A DNA stretch of 64,000 bases from Euglena gracilis. Lineage: Eukaryota > Euglenida > Euglenophyceae > Euglenales. How positions within the stretch are numbered: the first letter of the stretch is position 1; every line of letters begins with the position of its first letter. Location: the NCBI GenBank assembly GCA_039621445.1, contig CP154954.1, forward strand, positions 34,383,737-34,447,736. Direction: 5' to 3'. The position numbers and the translations under genes are program-made. The notes under the pieces are model-generated. The model searched no databases, had not been told where the DNA came from, and was given only the letters and a program-made list of their open reading frames with translations. Of the stretch, positions 15,001 to 23,828 are shown one piece after another.

Positions 15001-16663
15001 GGGCCTTACTCCGAGTAACCGAATGGGTGTTCCAGGAGGCCTCCAAAGTCAGGGCACCCGTTGGTTTCATGATTGTCGTGGCTTAGTGGTAAGAAAAACA
15101 TGCAGCGGGAACGCTGGTTGCAAGAAATGAGCACATTTAGATGGGTGCATTCGACCATTCCGGGGGACATTTTACCAGGTCAGCCCAGGTAACCATGTAA
15201 AAATGGACCAAAATGGGCCTTACTCCGAGTAACCGAACGGGTGTTCCAGGAGGCCTCCAAAGTCAGGGGACCCGTTGGTTTCATGATTGTCGTGGCTTAA
15301 TGTTTAGAAAAAAATGCAGCGGGAACGTTGGTTGCAAGAAATGAGCACATTTAGATGGGTGCATTCGACCATTCCGGGGGACATTTGCCAGGTCAGCCCA
15401 GGTTACCATGCAAAAATGGACCAAAATGGGCCTTACTCCGAGTAACCGAATGTGTGTTCCAGGAGGCCTCCAAAGTCAGGGGACCCGTTGGTTTCATGAT
15501 TGTCGTGGTTTAATGGTAAGAAAAACATGCAGCGGGAATGTTGGTTGCAAGAAATGAGCACATTTAGATGGGTGCATTCGACCATTCCGGGGGACATTTA
15601 CCAGGTCAGCCCAGGTTACCATGTAAAAATGGACCAAATTGGGCCTTACTCCGAGTAACCGAATGGGTGTTCCAGGAGGCCTCCAAAGTCAGGGGACCCG
15701 TTGGTTTCATGATTGTTGTGGCTTAATGGTAAGAAAAACATGCAGCGGGAATGTTGGTTGCAAGAAATGAGCACATTTAGATGGGTGCATTCGACCATTT
15801 CGGGGACATTTACCAGGTCAGCCCAGGTTACCATGTAAAAATGGACCAAATTGGGCCTTACTCCGAGTAACCGAATGGGTGTTCCAGGAGGCCTCCAAAG
15901 TCAGGGGACCCGTTGGTTTCATGATTGTCGTGGTTTAATGGTAAAAAAACATGCAGCGGGAATGTTGGTTGCAAGAAATGAGCACATTTAGATGGGTGCA
16001 TTCGACCATTCCGGGGGACATTTACCAGGTCAGCCCAGGTTACCATGTAAAAATGGACCAAATTGGGCCTTACTCCGAGTAACCGAATGGGTGTTCCAGG
16101 AGGCCTCCAAAGTCAGGGGACCCGTTGGTTTCATGATTGTCGTGGTTTAATGGTAAGAAAAACATGCAGCGGGAATGTTGGTTGCAAGAAATGAGCACAT
16201 TTAGATGGGTGCATTCGACCATTCCGGGGGACATTTACCAGGTCAGCCCAGGTTACCATGTAAAAATGGACCAAATTGGGCCTTACTCCGAGTAACCGAA
16301 TGGGTGTTCCAGGAGGCCTCCAAAGTCAGGGGACCCGTTGGTTTCATGATTGTCGTGGTTTAATGGTAAGAAAAACATGCAGCGGGAATGTTGGTTGCAA
16401 GAAATGAGCACATTTAGATGGGTGCATTCGACCATTTCGGGTTGACGTTTACCAGGTCAGCCCAGGTTACCGTGTAAAAATGGACCAAGCTGGGCCTTAC
16501 TCCGAGTAACCGAATGGGTGTTCCAGGAGGCCTCCAAAGTCAGGGCACCCGTTGGTTTCATGATTGTCGTGGTTAATTGTTAAGAAAAACATGCAGCGGA
16601 AATGTTGGTTTCAAGAAATGAGCACATTTAGATGGGTGTATTCGACCATTTCGGGGGACATTT
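1..16663. repeat. 213-bp satellite array, about 78 copies
   Basis: The same block recurs every 213 bp; for example CAAAACGGGCCTTACTCCGA begins at 1 and again at 214. Copies are mostly 90-99% alike by eye. The array runs off the left edge and ends abruptly at about 16663, where the expected GACATTTACCAGG becomes GACATTTAGTGTACG. The unit is 71 codons long, so frames persist between units, but TAA stops recur in each unit (in GAGTAACC and TTTAATGG), so the 60-140-residue ORFs are not evidence of coding. Variant units include deletions of about 13-20 bp near 440, 7027 and 7991 and a loss of roughly 125 bp near 7485. Units at about 15850-16440 are almost identical to each other, while units left of about 5 kb are more diverged. 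Confidence 0.97.
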
Positions 16664-16991
16664 AGTGTACGTCCTACCTTATCGCTTTCGCCCTTTGGTG
16701 CGCAGAAAAAGATATAAGTAGGAGCAACAGGAAAAATATAAAATAAATATAAAAGTTGTATTGCCCTTTTCCCCAATTAAGAGGCAGAGCACAAGACACT
16801 GTTGGAAGCCCTATGGGCTACGACAAAAGAAGCCAAGTATCTGGCAGTCCTTTCAGGACTTGTATGATCAAATCAAAACTTGAAGATTGAAAGAAGAAAA
16901 GAATACCACCTGCAGAGAGGAGGTCACGTGATCACACGTGATCGTGATCACGATTATCCCTAGGCTCTGCCACAATCCTAATTCTGAGACT
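16664..16991. other. Junction and non-coding DNA beside the satellite
   Basis: Sequence changes abruptly from satellite to AT-rich unique DNA. It contains short hairpins such as AGCCC-TAT-GGGCT at 16807-16819 and AGTCC-TTTCA-GGACT at 16846-16860, the same style as in the retroelement ORFs to the right. On the minus strand the block ends in ACGTACA just at the satellite, which would fit the CA terminus of a 3' LTR. No second LTR copy exists in the window for comparison, so the LTR reading is only a guess. Confidence 0.4.
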
Positions 16992-17388
16992 ATGCTCAGC
17001 AATCAGATTGTGGATGAGCCGTTCTATGGCGAACCACAGAACTGGGATCGTGCCTGGTACACATCCCCCTCCCAGGGCTATAGCCCGATTTCCCTCATGG
17101 ACCAGGCTATCCCAGGCCCATGGGGGTTCGGACATAGTCCTGAAGGATATGTTCCAGCACATTGCTGCCGACCTCCTATCTGCCAAATGGCAAAAGGAAA
17201 AAGGGAAGGAAAGTGCAAAAGCACGCAAAAACGCGCAAAAGTGGTTAACCGCTTATGCGGTGCCTACTTGTTGCGGCAAAGGGGTAGAAGCGGAAGAGCC
17301 CATTGGGAAATGGGGCTGGAAGGTTTCCTTTCCAGAAAGTCCCATCCACCCAGTTTGGGGTGTGTCTATGACACGCGGGGAGGTCTGA
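16992..17388 (+). pseudogene. Possible frameshifted small ORF, unknown function
   Basis: I do not recognise this. From an ATG at 16992, frame 0 reads a protein-like stretch with motifs such as DEPFYGEPQNWDRAWY and SLMDQAIPGPWGFG. From about 17125 the protein-like character moves to frame +1 (DMFQHIAADLLSAKWQ, then a Lys/Ala-rich stretch and AVPTCCGKGVEAEEPIGKWG), ending with a stop at 17386-17388. The two halves suggest one coding sequence of about 130 residues broken by a single frameshift near 17.12 kb. It lies on the strand opposite the retroelement ORFs and contains the perfect palindrome GGGCTATAGCCC (17075-17086). It could be an ORF of the same element or chance. Confidence 0.3.
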
Positions 17389-17906
17389 TTCCATAATCGG
17401 AAAAGATTGAAGGGTAGGGTGTGGAAGGAGGGGGCACCTGGCCAGTCATATCTGACCAGGGAGAAAACCTATTTACAAAACCAACTGCCGGCGACAGCGA
17501 GATTTTGCCCCGGGGGGTAAAGGAGAGAGGAGTGGGGGGCTGGTCAAAAGACCTTAGCAGAAGTTTTGCTGTCTGGCAGTCTTACGTGGCCTTATAGCCG
17601 AAAAGTAACAAGTTGGGGGCTATTATTACGGTGTGCGCGCTGTACGCTGTGTGTCTTCTTACTGGCGGCATATACCGCTAGGAGAAGGCTTCACAGCGCT
17701 GCTCGGACACGGTGTTGTCGATGGGGTATCCCCAGAGACATATACCTCGATAGACGGGCAGTAGCCCAAAAGAGAGGGGGTAATATGTAAAGTAAAAATT
17801 CATATTGGCAGATGTGCCTGGGATAGATACCGAATTCAGGGCCTATAGGCCTGATGGAAAGGTCAGAACAGGGTCCATGGACCTGTGGCCTGTAAGCCTG
17901 GGGTAT
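17389..17906. other. Non-coding spacer with palindromes
   Basis: No ORF with protein-like character was found here. The stretch has two perfect 12-bp palindromes, GGCCTATAGGCC (17840-17851) and GGTCCATGGACC (17872-17883). The first lies about 55 bp past the stop of the 841-codon ORF. An identical 12-mer lies just past the integrase stop at 23813-23824. Confidence 0.5.
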
Positions 17907-20432
17907 CTATGGCACAGATGGCCATTTCCTGGGAGTCGGTGGTCTGATCTCCCGAACGTAATCTCCTTCAGGAGATTCCACTATCTCCAGTATCGGAGGT
18001 TCGAAATTTACAAGTTGCCTTTCAGGCTCATCGACATCAAAATCGGGATATTCCCATTTTTGTGTATACCCGTCGGGTAATCGTATTCCAAGCCTGTTGG
18101 CTTCGCGATGCAGAAAATTCTGGAGGTTATCCCAGAAGAAAAGTGGCAACATTGCCGGCCAGATCCAAAAGTTTAGGCGGGGGTGGTTGCATTGAACCTG
18201 TGGGGGTATCCCCGGATAAACGGCAGGATCTGCCTTGGTGTGCCAACCTGCGACTCGCGCTCGGATGGTGAATGGCCTTAAAACTTCTCTTACCCAATCG
18301 GTAAATTCCATTTTATAGGCCTTAGGGGGGTATTCGGGCAACAAAAAGGTAAAACTTGGTCGGTTTGGCAGGCTTTGTGCCGTAAAAAGTGGGTATATCA
18401 CCCTGTCCCAATCGGAGTCTTGAAAAATGTATGGCACTTTGGCCTTGCCTGCTGACTCGACTGCGAGTCGGACAGCTGCGCTGTCAAGATGAAAATCTTT
18501 GGCGATTCCGCCTGTGCGGTAGCTGTGTACAGCTTTAAACTTCTTGAACTGGTAGAAGTTGATTTGGGACTTATAGTCCTGCTTGAATTTGACCAGATGG
18601 TCTTCATTTTCTGGTATGACTCTAGTCATACCGCCAGTGGCAGGTAGCCAAAAATCTGCCTGTAGGCAGTTGATGCAACGGACAGGTATGTCCTTGTCAT
18701 AATCGTTTTCCGTCCAACGGAAATTGTCCATATTGGACCATGTCAGTAGGCAATCGCCACAAACCAGTGCTGCGCAATTGCGCACATATGCATCATGGTG
18801 GAAGCTTATGCTATCCGGGTTGCGTGTGCAAATATGCACTGCAGGCATGTCGTTTCGTAGCCTATGGCATGCTGTACATAACCACAATAGTGGATCATTG
18901 TCCTGGAAATCCAGTACGAAATTTCCTCCAAAGTATTGGGCTAATACCCTTGGAGATTTCGCATTCCAAAAACGCCAAGTGTGGCTGGTCGTGAAAATAC
19001 CGGGTTGATCCCGGTGGAACAAGGGCTTGATCCACTTGTTCAGCCAGGGGTCACTGCTGTTGCGGATCATATTGATCCTAGCCTGGCGAGTGTTGAGGGG
19101 GTCTACTCTGGACAATACGTCCTCAGTCCAAAATGGCTCATCGGCCTCGTGAGGGACATTTGACCGAATCGGTCTGATTGTGGGTTTGCGCTTAGCGCCT
19201 TCAGAGGTTGCAGCCACATAGCTGGCCATGGGTATCGTAGGCCTATGGCCTGTGCCAGAGCCATCTCCACCAGACGGTGGTGGCTCATCATCCCGCCGCT
19301 GTTCAGCGGGCTTGCAGCCTTCAGTTGAAGGTTTAGCCTTGGGCTTTATATGCCTGCCATATCGGCGTTCTTCCCGAGGGTCTGCCGGAGGCAGTGGTCT
19401 CTCCGCCGTTGGCGGTTTCGGGGCTGCAGGTTTGGCAGGAGATGCCGATGCTGCCGGTTTGGCAGGCGGTGGTTGCATTTCCGCCGTTGGCGGTGTTGGT
19501 GCAGCTGGTTTAGCTGCTGGGACATCTAACTCCATTGGAGTTGTAGCCGTAGGCTGTACGGCTGTTGAGCTGCTATCTGCCGTAGTAACCCTTTGGGTTT
19601 CGGGAGGGGATGTGGCTGGTGAGCCTCGAGGGGTCAGTACTGCTGAAACTGCGGACATCGCCGCGGTCAGACCCTGTAACACACCACCTAAAACACCTGT
19701 AGGTATTGTTGGTGATGCGACAGGTTCTGTCAGGGTTGGTGCCGTTGGCACTGCGGGTAAGGAGAGGGGTGGTACGGGAGGTACCGGTGGCCGTTCGGCC
19801 TCGGATGTAGGAGATTCCGTCTCTGAGCTGACATCTCCTTCAGGCGGAAGGGGTGTCCTGGAGCCCTTTGGGACTAATGGAAGGGCTGATGGCTGAGGTT
19901 CCTCAGCACATATGTCTTCCAGGCCTTCCATGCGGTCTTCACCGCCCTCACCATCACTCTCCTCACTGTCCTCCACCTTTTCTGGTGAAGCGGCAGGGGC
20001 TGCTGGCTGTTCCGCTATAGCGGTGGGCACAGTTGTTGGTTGCGCAATCGCGCTGGTGGGGGGTGCCGCAGTAGCGGGCTGGGGTGAAGAGGTAGCGACA
20101 GAAGATTGACTCTCCTGAAATCCCATAGGGATAAATGGTTCCGCAGTAGCCGATAGGCTGGAACCTAGGTAACGCCGACCGCGCCCAAAGACGGGTGGGG
20201 GTGTCTCACCAGGAATACCCTGGGGAACAGGCGTTGCCGGTTGCGGCTGCGTTGTGGGTACTAATGCCGGTTGCGGCTGTGTTGAAGGTTCCGATGGCGG
20301 AACTTCCGAAGCCGGTTGCGGCTTTGGGACAGGTGCCTGTGGCACCTGTCTTTTCCGTAATCGGAAAAGATCCCATGGTTTCCTTTCGTCTTCAACCATT
20401 CTGTGGTTGAAGCGCAGGAGGGGTAGGGCCAT
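17907..20432 (-). CDS. Retroelement ORF with Pro/Ala-rich N-half and Cys-cluster C-half
   Basis: 841 codons. The first roughly 420 residues are low-complexity (Pro, Ala, Thr, Ser, acidic patches). The C-terminal half looks globular and carries a cysteine cluster at about residues 514-590: CTAC, HIC, CAALVCGDC and CINC. The spacing suggests one or two zinc-binding knuckles, but it does not match the retroviral CCHC box or a RING I can name. It is rich in Trp and Tyr (FHRDQPGIFTTSHTWRFW, WENDxD-like stretches). The frame stays open upstream of the chosen ATG to 20528, where a TAA ends the preceding ORF in the same frame. The stop is TAG at 17907-17909. Many codons sit in short hairpins, for example CCGCCGTTGGCGG twice (19403-19415, 19481-19493). 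Function unknown; it is probably a 3' ORF of the element. Confidence 0.6.
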   Translation of the reverse strand: MALPLLRFNHRMVEDERKPWDLFRLRKRQVPQAPVPKPQPASEVPPSEPSTQPQPALVPTTQPQPATPVPQGIPGETPPPVFGRGRRYLGSSLSATAEPFIPMGFQESQSSVATSSPQPATAAPPTSAIAQPTTVPTAIAEQPAAPAASPEKVEDSEESDGEGGEDRMEGLEDICAEEPQPSALPLVPKGSRTPLPPEGDVSSETESPTSEAERPPVPPVPPLSLPAVPTAPTLTEPVASPTIPTGVLGGVLQGLTAAMSAVSAVLTPRGSPATSPPETQRVTTADSSSTAVQPTATTPMELDVPAAKPAAPTPPTAEMQPPPAKPAASASPAKPAAPKPPTAERPLPPADPREERRYGRHIKPKAKPSTEGCKPAEQRRDDEPPPSGGDGSGTGHRPTIPMASYVAATSEGAKRKPTIRPIRSNVPHEADEPFWTEDVLSRVDPLNTRQARINMIRNSSDPWLNKWIKPLFHRDQPGIFTTSHTWRFWNAKSPRVLAQYFGGNFVLDFQDNDPLLWLCTACHRLRNDMPAVHICTRNPDSISFHHDAYVRNCAALVCGDCLLTWSNMDNFRWTENDYDKDIPVRCINCLQADFWLPATGGMTRVIPENEDHLVKFKQDYKSQINFYQFKKFKAVHSYRTGGIAKDFHLDSAAVRLAVESAGKAKVPYIFQDSDWDRVIYPLFTAQSLPNRPSFTFLLPEYPPKAYKMEFTDWVREVLRPFTIRARVAGWHTKADPAVYPGIPPQVQCNHPRLNFWIWPAMLPLFFWDNLQNFLHREANRLGIRLPDGYTQKWEYPDFDVDEPERQLVNFEPPILEIVESPEGDYVREIRPPTPRKWPSVP

Positions 20433-20528
20433 GCCCAGCTCGTTCCGTCTGCCGCCTTGGAAAAACGGCTGGAACAGCGCTCTATCGAGCGTATCGCCGA
20501 ATCGGCGTTTGACATAATCGTCTATGCT

Positions 20529-21299
20529 TTACTTCTCGAACAGGGGCCTGATGGGGACATAGTCCGGAGGAATTTCCCTGTCGGGATTGAGATAATAATA
20601 TATCTCCATAATCTGGCAGGTCCAAGCCCTGAACCAGAATTGCTGCAAATACAGCAGGAGTTGACGGTGGTTGTGTCGCCCATTCGAGCTTTGGTGAACA
20701 TCCTTTGGATTTCTGCAAAGGTGCAGGAGCATGATGCGCTTTGGCGCTGTCTGCGGGATATTGGCCTGTTGGCCTTCCTCGTCCTGGCCTTCGGCCTGTG
20801 GTTGAGTACTGCGTACTCCGAATCCCCAGAAGTCCACTGCAAACTTTTCGTGACAGTGGGTGCATCTGACGATATACGTCTGGGGGAAGCGGAGGTCAAT
20901 ATCGACCACTTCAAAATGATAGGCATATTGCCAGTGGTAGAAGACTTGCAGATTGCTGCAGAACATGTTCTCTGCCAATTTGGCAATATTGTCAGGCAGT
21001 GGGTAGATTTCCCACTCCAGGCCTTTTGGGCCTACACTGCGAATGCAGTCGAATAACTGCCGTAGCAAATCTTTACCTGTATTGTATCGGTCTTCCCGAC
21101 CGCAATCCAGATAAGGATATCCACAGGAGTTCAGGAATCTGCCGAAATTTTGGGTGGGGTATCCCGCCCAGAACCAAACGTGCCAGAATCCCGGCAGACC
21201 GTCCAGTATCGGACCGAGAATTACGTTGCCCTCATAGGCATACAGGGTTCCATCGTGGTGGAACTCACGATTACGCTCCAAATAGAGCTGTCTGGTCAC
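20529..21299 (-). CDS. Retroelement ORF with CxxCH motif, same frame as neighbours
   Basis: About 256 codons between two in-frame TAA stops (21312-21314 upstream, 20529-20531 at its own end). The first listed codon is GTG, and there is no ATG near the start, so independent initiation is doubtful. Readthrough of the upstream stop, or a decayed fusion with the Gag-like ORF, is as likely. It has an aromatic-rich N-terminal half (FWHVWFWAGYP) and a CTHCHEKF motif at about residue 145, followed by FAVDFWGFG; a LHLCRNPKD segment follows. The style resembles the Cys cluster of the downstream ORF. I do not recognise the family. The palindrome GGCCTGTTGGCC lies inside at 20763-20774. Confidence 0.5.
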   Translation of the reverse strand: MTRQLYLERNREFHHDGTLYAYEGNVILGPILDGLPGFWHVWFWAGYPTQNFGRFLNSCGYPYLDCGREDRYNTGKDLLRQLFDCIRSVGPKGLEWEIYPLPDNIAKLAENMFCSNLQVFYHWQYAYHFEVVDIDLRFPQTYIVRCTHCHEKFAVDFWGFGVRSTQPQAEGQDEEGQQANIPQTAPKRIMLLHLCRNPKDVHQSSNGRHNHRQLLLYLQQFWFRAWTCQIMEIYYYLNPDREIPPDYVPIRPLFEK

Positions 21300-21311
21300 A
21301 GTGACGACGAG

Positions 21312-22862
21312 TTATGCAACCAGCATTGGAAGAGAAAGTTCGTTTTGAAACTTTCTCATGGCCTCGAATGCGAGTGCATGAATCTCTTTGATGTGCTCGA
21401 ATAGAGCTTCCATGTCGTCCTCATAGACGTTCCGGTATTGGCCTTTCTGGCCTTTGCCTTGGCCTTTTTGGCCTGCTGTCGGTGCTCGTTTGGGAGCACT
21501 TTTGGCTTTACCCTTGCCCGATCGGGCTTCGCTTCGGGCAATCTCTTCTCTAGCTTGTTTCCAAGCATGAGGATTGAGATGGGCTGCAAAACGAGGGCCT
21601 ATAAAGGCAGGATTTATATCGCTTGTTGTTCCAAGCAATTCCTGCGGGGCATAAGCCATTTTGGCTGCTGGGTAGGCTGCAGGTTGATCCTGCATATCCG
21701 CCAAAAATGGTGGATTATTGATAGGGAGGGGTTCGCCTCTAGGCGGATCAATGTAAGTGGGGTGGCGTGTACGTTCACGCGTGTCATCCAGTATTTTCTG
21801 GACGCGTGCACGCTCAGCAGCTTCGTGCTCGATTTCTGCCCTATGGGCTCTCTGGGCCAGTTCAGCCTGTTCGAGCTGCTGCTGTGTGGGTTCAGGAACA
21901 GGCAGTACCTCGGTGGTGGCCTGTTGGCCTGGAGGTACCGGTGTTTCCTGGGATGCCGGCGCCATTGGCGCTGCTACTGGCAACAGCGCCGTTGGCGCTG
22001 CTGGAGCTGCCGGCGCTGCTGCTTTTGCTGGCACCGGCCGGGGGTTTTGCGCCATTGGCGCTGGCTTAGCCGGCGCGGCATAAGGTACGGGCACGGGAGG
22101 GGGTGCGGCCTGTTGGCCACCCGGCGCCCGTCGTTGCTGTGCTGGGGTAGCCTGTCTGGCTGGGGCTGGGGCAGGGGCCGGAGGTTTCGGTCTCCCCATT
22201 GGGGATGAAGATTCTGGCCTGCCCCGTTTACTACCTAGGTCTGCTGGCCTGTACGGCTGTGACGCATATCTGCGTTCTGCAGACCGTGGGCCCTGAAGTT
22301 GCTCTAGGGACTGGTAGTACTGGATGGCCTGCTGAGGTGATGTGAAGCGAGGTGCTGGGAGAGGTTCAGGTGCCGTTGGCACATCCTCTTCCACGGCCAT
22401 TCGGCCTTCTGCCTCGGCTTGCTCCACATCCTCAGCCCAGGATCCAGGTTCCTGACCCACCGACATATCCCGTTGTACGGGTAACTGACTTCCAGCTTCC
22501 AGATGGGCTGGATAAGGAAATGGTGGTTGTGCTGTTGACGGTTGCGTCATTGGCTCTGCCGCATATTGCGTTGGTGGTTCCCGATATTCGGGTGGTGGTG
22601 GTCTCGGCATACGAGTTGGGGACTGTGCATCGCGAAAAATTCGTGATGGCTGCACCGTTGGTGCTGGGATGTCTCCCATCTCGCTTTCCTCCACTGGGGG
22701 GCTATGCTCCCGCATGTATTCGGTGAATGCACCTGCATGATGGCGTATCCGCGGGATAGGCGGTACTGGAATACCCAGTGTACGCATGCTGACCTCAGGG
22801 GGATATTCCCCGGGCATGAAGTACACTTTTCCTGTCATCAAAGTCTGGCACATGCGCACCAT
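21312..22862 (-). CDS. Gag-like Pro/Ala/Gln-rich retroelement ORF
   Basis: 516 codons starting at ATG 22860-22862. A short ordered N-terminus (MVRMCQTLMTGKVYFMPGEY) is followed by about 350 residues of Pro/Ala/Gln-rich sequence with repeats such as PAPAPAPA. Near residues 465-495 comes a strongly basic Gly/Lys stretch (SGKGKAKSAP, GQKGQGKGQKGQ), which could bind nucleic acid like a nucleocapsid although no CCHC box is present. The C-terminus is a short acidic and helical-looking tail. The protein sequence appears to continue from the preceding frame through a frame change at about 22860-22883, where two hairpins overlap. It ends in TAA at 21312-21314, but the frame resumes at once. The Gag-like label rests on composition and context, not on a recognised domain. 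Confidence 0.55.
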   Translation of the reverse strand: MVRMCQTLMTGKVYFMPGEYPPEVSMRTLGIPVPPIPRIRHHAGAFTEYMREHSPPVEESEMGDIPAPTVQPSRIFRDAQSPTRMPRPPPPEYREPPTQYAAEPMTQPSTAQPPFPYPAHLEAGSQLPVQRDMSVGQEPGSWAEDVEQAEAEGRMAVEEDVPTAPEPLPAPRFTSPQQAIQYYQSLEQLQGPRSAERRYASQPYRPADLGSKRGRPESSSPMGRPKPPAPAPAPARQATPAQQRRAPGGQQAAPPPVPVPYAAPAKPAPMAQNPRPVPAKAAAPAAPAAPTALLPVAAPMAPASQETPVPPGQQATTEVLPVPEPTQQQLEQAELAQRAHRAEIEHEAAERARVQKILDDTRERTRHPTYIDPPRGEPLPINNPPFLADMQDQPAAYPAAKMAYAPQELLGTTSDINPAFIGPRFAAHLNPHAWKQAREEIARSEARSGKGKAKSAPKRAPTAGQKGQGKGQKGQYRNVYEDDMEALFEHIKEIHALAFEAMRKFQNELSLPMLVA

Positions 22863-23712
22863 TGTGCAATGGGCCTATTGGCCAGGCCCAGAATTTGACG
22901 ACAGTGGGTATCCCACAGCACCTGTAGAGATGGGTCTACTCTCTCTAGGTTGCTGGCCCGCAAGGCCGTTCGCAGAGTCTTCTCTGCGAGATTCACCAAT
23001 TCTGCGGTGAAGGCGGGGTATGGCACCGTTGGTGCTGCCTGTGGCGTCTCATGTGCCACAGGGATCGCGTAAGCGGATATACTACTGCTGCTAGCTGCGG
23101 TTTGGGCAGCGGGTTCCCGGACGGGATAAGCGCAGGTTGGGGCATCGCCTGTACGGCGTGTACTTGATGCGGGGTACCCTGTATGGGTTGAGATTTGGGT
23201 TGGGATTGGGGTTGCTGAGATGTAACACACTGTGGGGTATACAGGATGGGAGGTGAGTGGCCAGGCATGGCGTAATGCGCCTGCTCCATTGGAGGTGCCT
23301 GTCCCTGCCTCGCATACTGTTGTTGTTCCATTGGAACTTGGTGTACCTGCTGGGGTTGTGACTGTTCCATTGGAACTTGATATGCCTGTTGAGGCTGTGC
23401 CCCATATGCAGCTCCCATTGGCACAGAAGCCGCATAAACGACAGGTGGCGGTTGCGCCTGAGATAGGGGCGGCATTTGTGCCTGAGAGGGGGGCGGCATT
23501 TGTGCCTGAGAGGGATATGGCATTTGTGCCTGAACCTTTTGAGGGGGGGCTGGCATTTGTGCCTGAGCCGCATAAGCGACTGGAAAGGGTTGATATACTG
23601 CATATGCGGGCGCCCCTTGCGCTGGGGGTGCTGCCGCATTGGCGTGTTGGGGGTAGGGAGGGATGGCATACTGTATAGGGGGCGGACCGGGTCCGCGCCC
23701 TGGATCTTGCAT
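22838..23712 (-). pseudogene. Frame-disrupted Pro/Gln-rich Gag-like segment
   Basis: From ATG at 23710-23712 one frame reads MQDPGRGPGPPPIQYAIPPY and then imperfect repeats of an AQMPPPSQ type and VPMEQ motifs. At about 23.09 kb the protein-like reading moves to another frame with helix-like sequence (FTAELVNLAEKTLRTALRAS, then CRQILGLANRPIAQ). It moves again near 22.87 kb into the frame of the 516-codon ORF. Two frame changes in 0.9 kb indicate decay, or programmed shifts, or sequencing error. It begins only about 117 bp after the integrase stop, an odd position for Gag, which normally precedes pol. Confidence 0.45.
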
Positions 23713-23828
23713 CGGTCCGGGGACCAAAAAGCAAAAAGTAGCTTTGATGAGCTGTAGAAAAAGAAGAGAGATGAATTGGGTTTGGGAGAAAAACACAGAG
23801 AGGGGAGGAAAAGGCCTATAGGCCGATT

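Noticed and set aside
1-16663. 60-140-residue ORFs repeated through the satellite on both strands
   Set aside because: Each is the same translated unit limited by stops in the unit; there are no splice signals, start context or codon conservation.
16664-17070. A 3' LTR of about 400 bp (TGTGTACC...ACGTACA on minus) with a purine tract GGGAGGGGGA beside it
   Set aside because: Termini and purine tract fit, but there is no second LTR to compare and a protein-like plus-strand stretch overlaps it, so it is not annotated.
19228-19896. 222-codon plus-strand ORF rich in Gly/Ala/Val
   Set aside because: It is the antisense of the Pro/Ala-rich part of the 841-codon ORF and has no features of its own.
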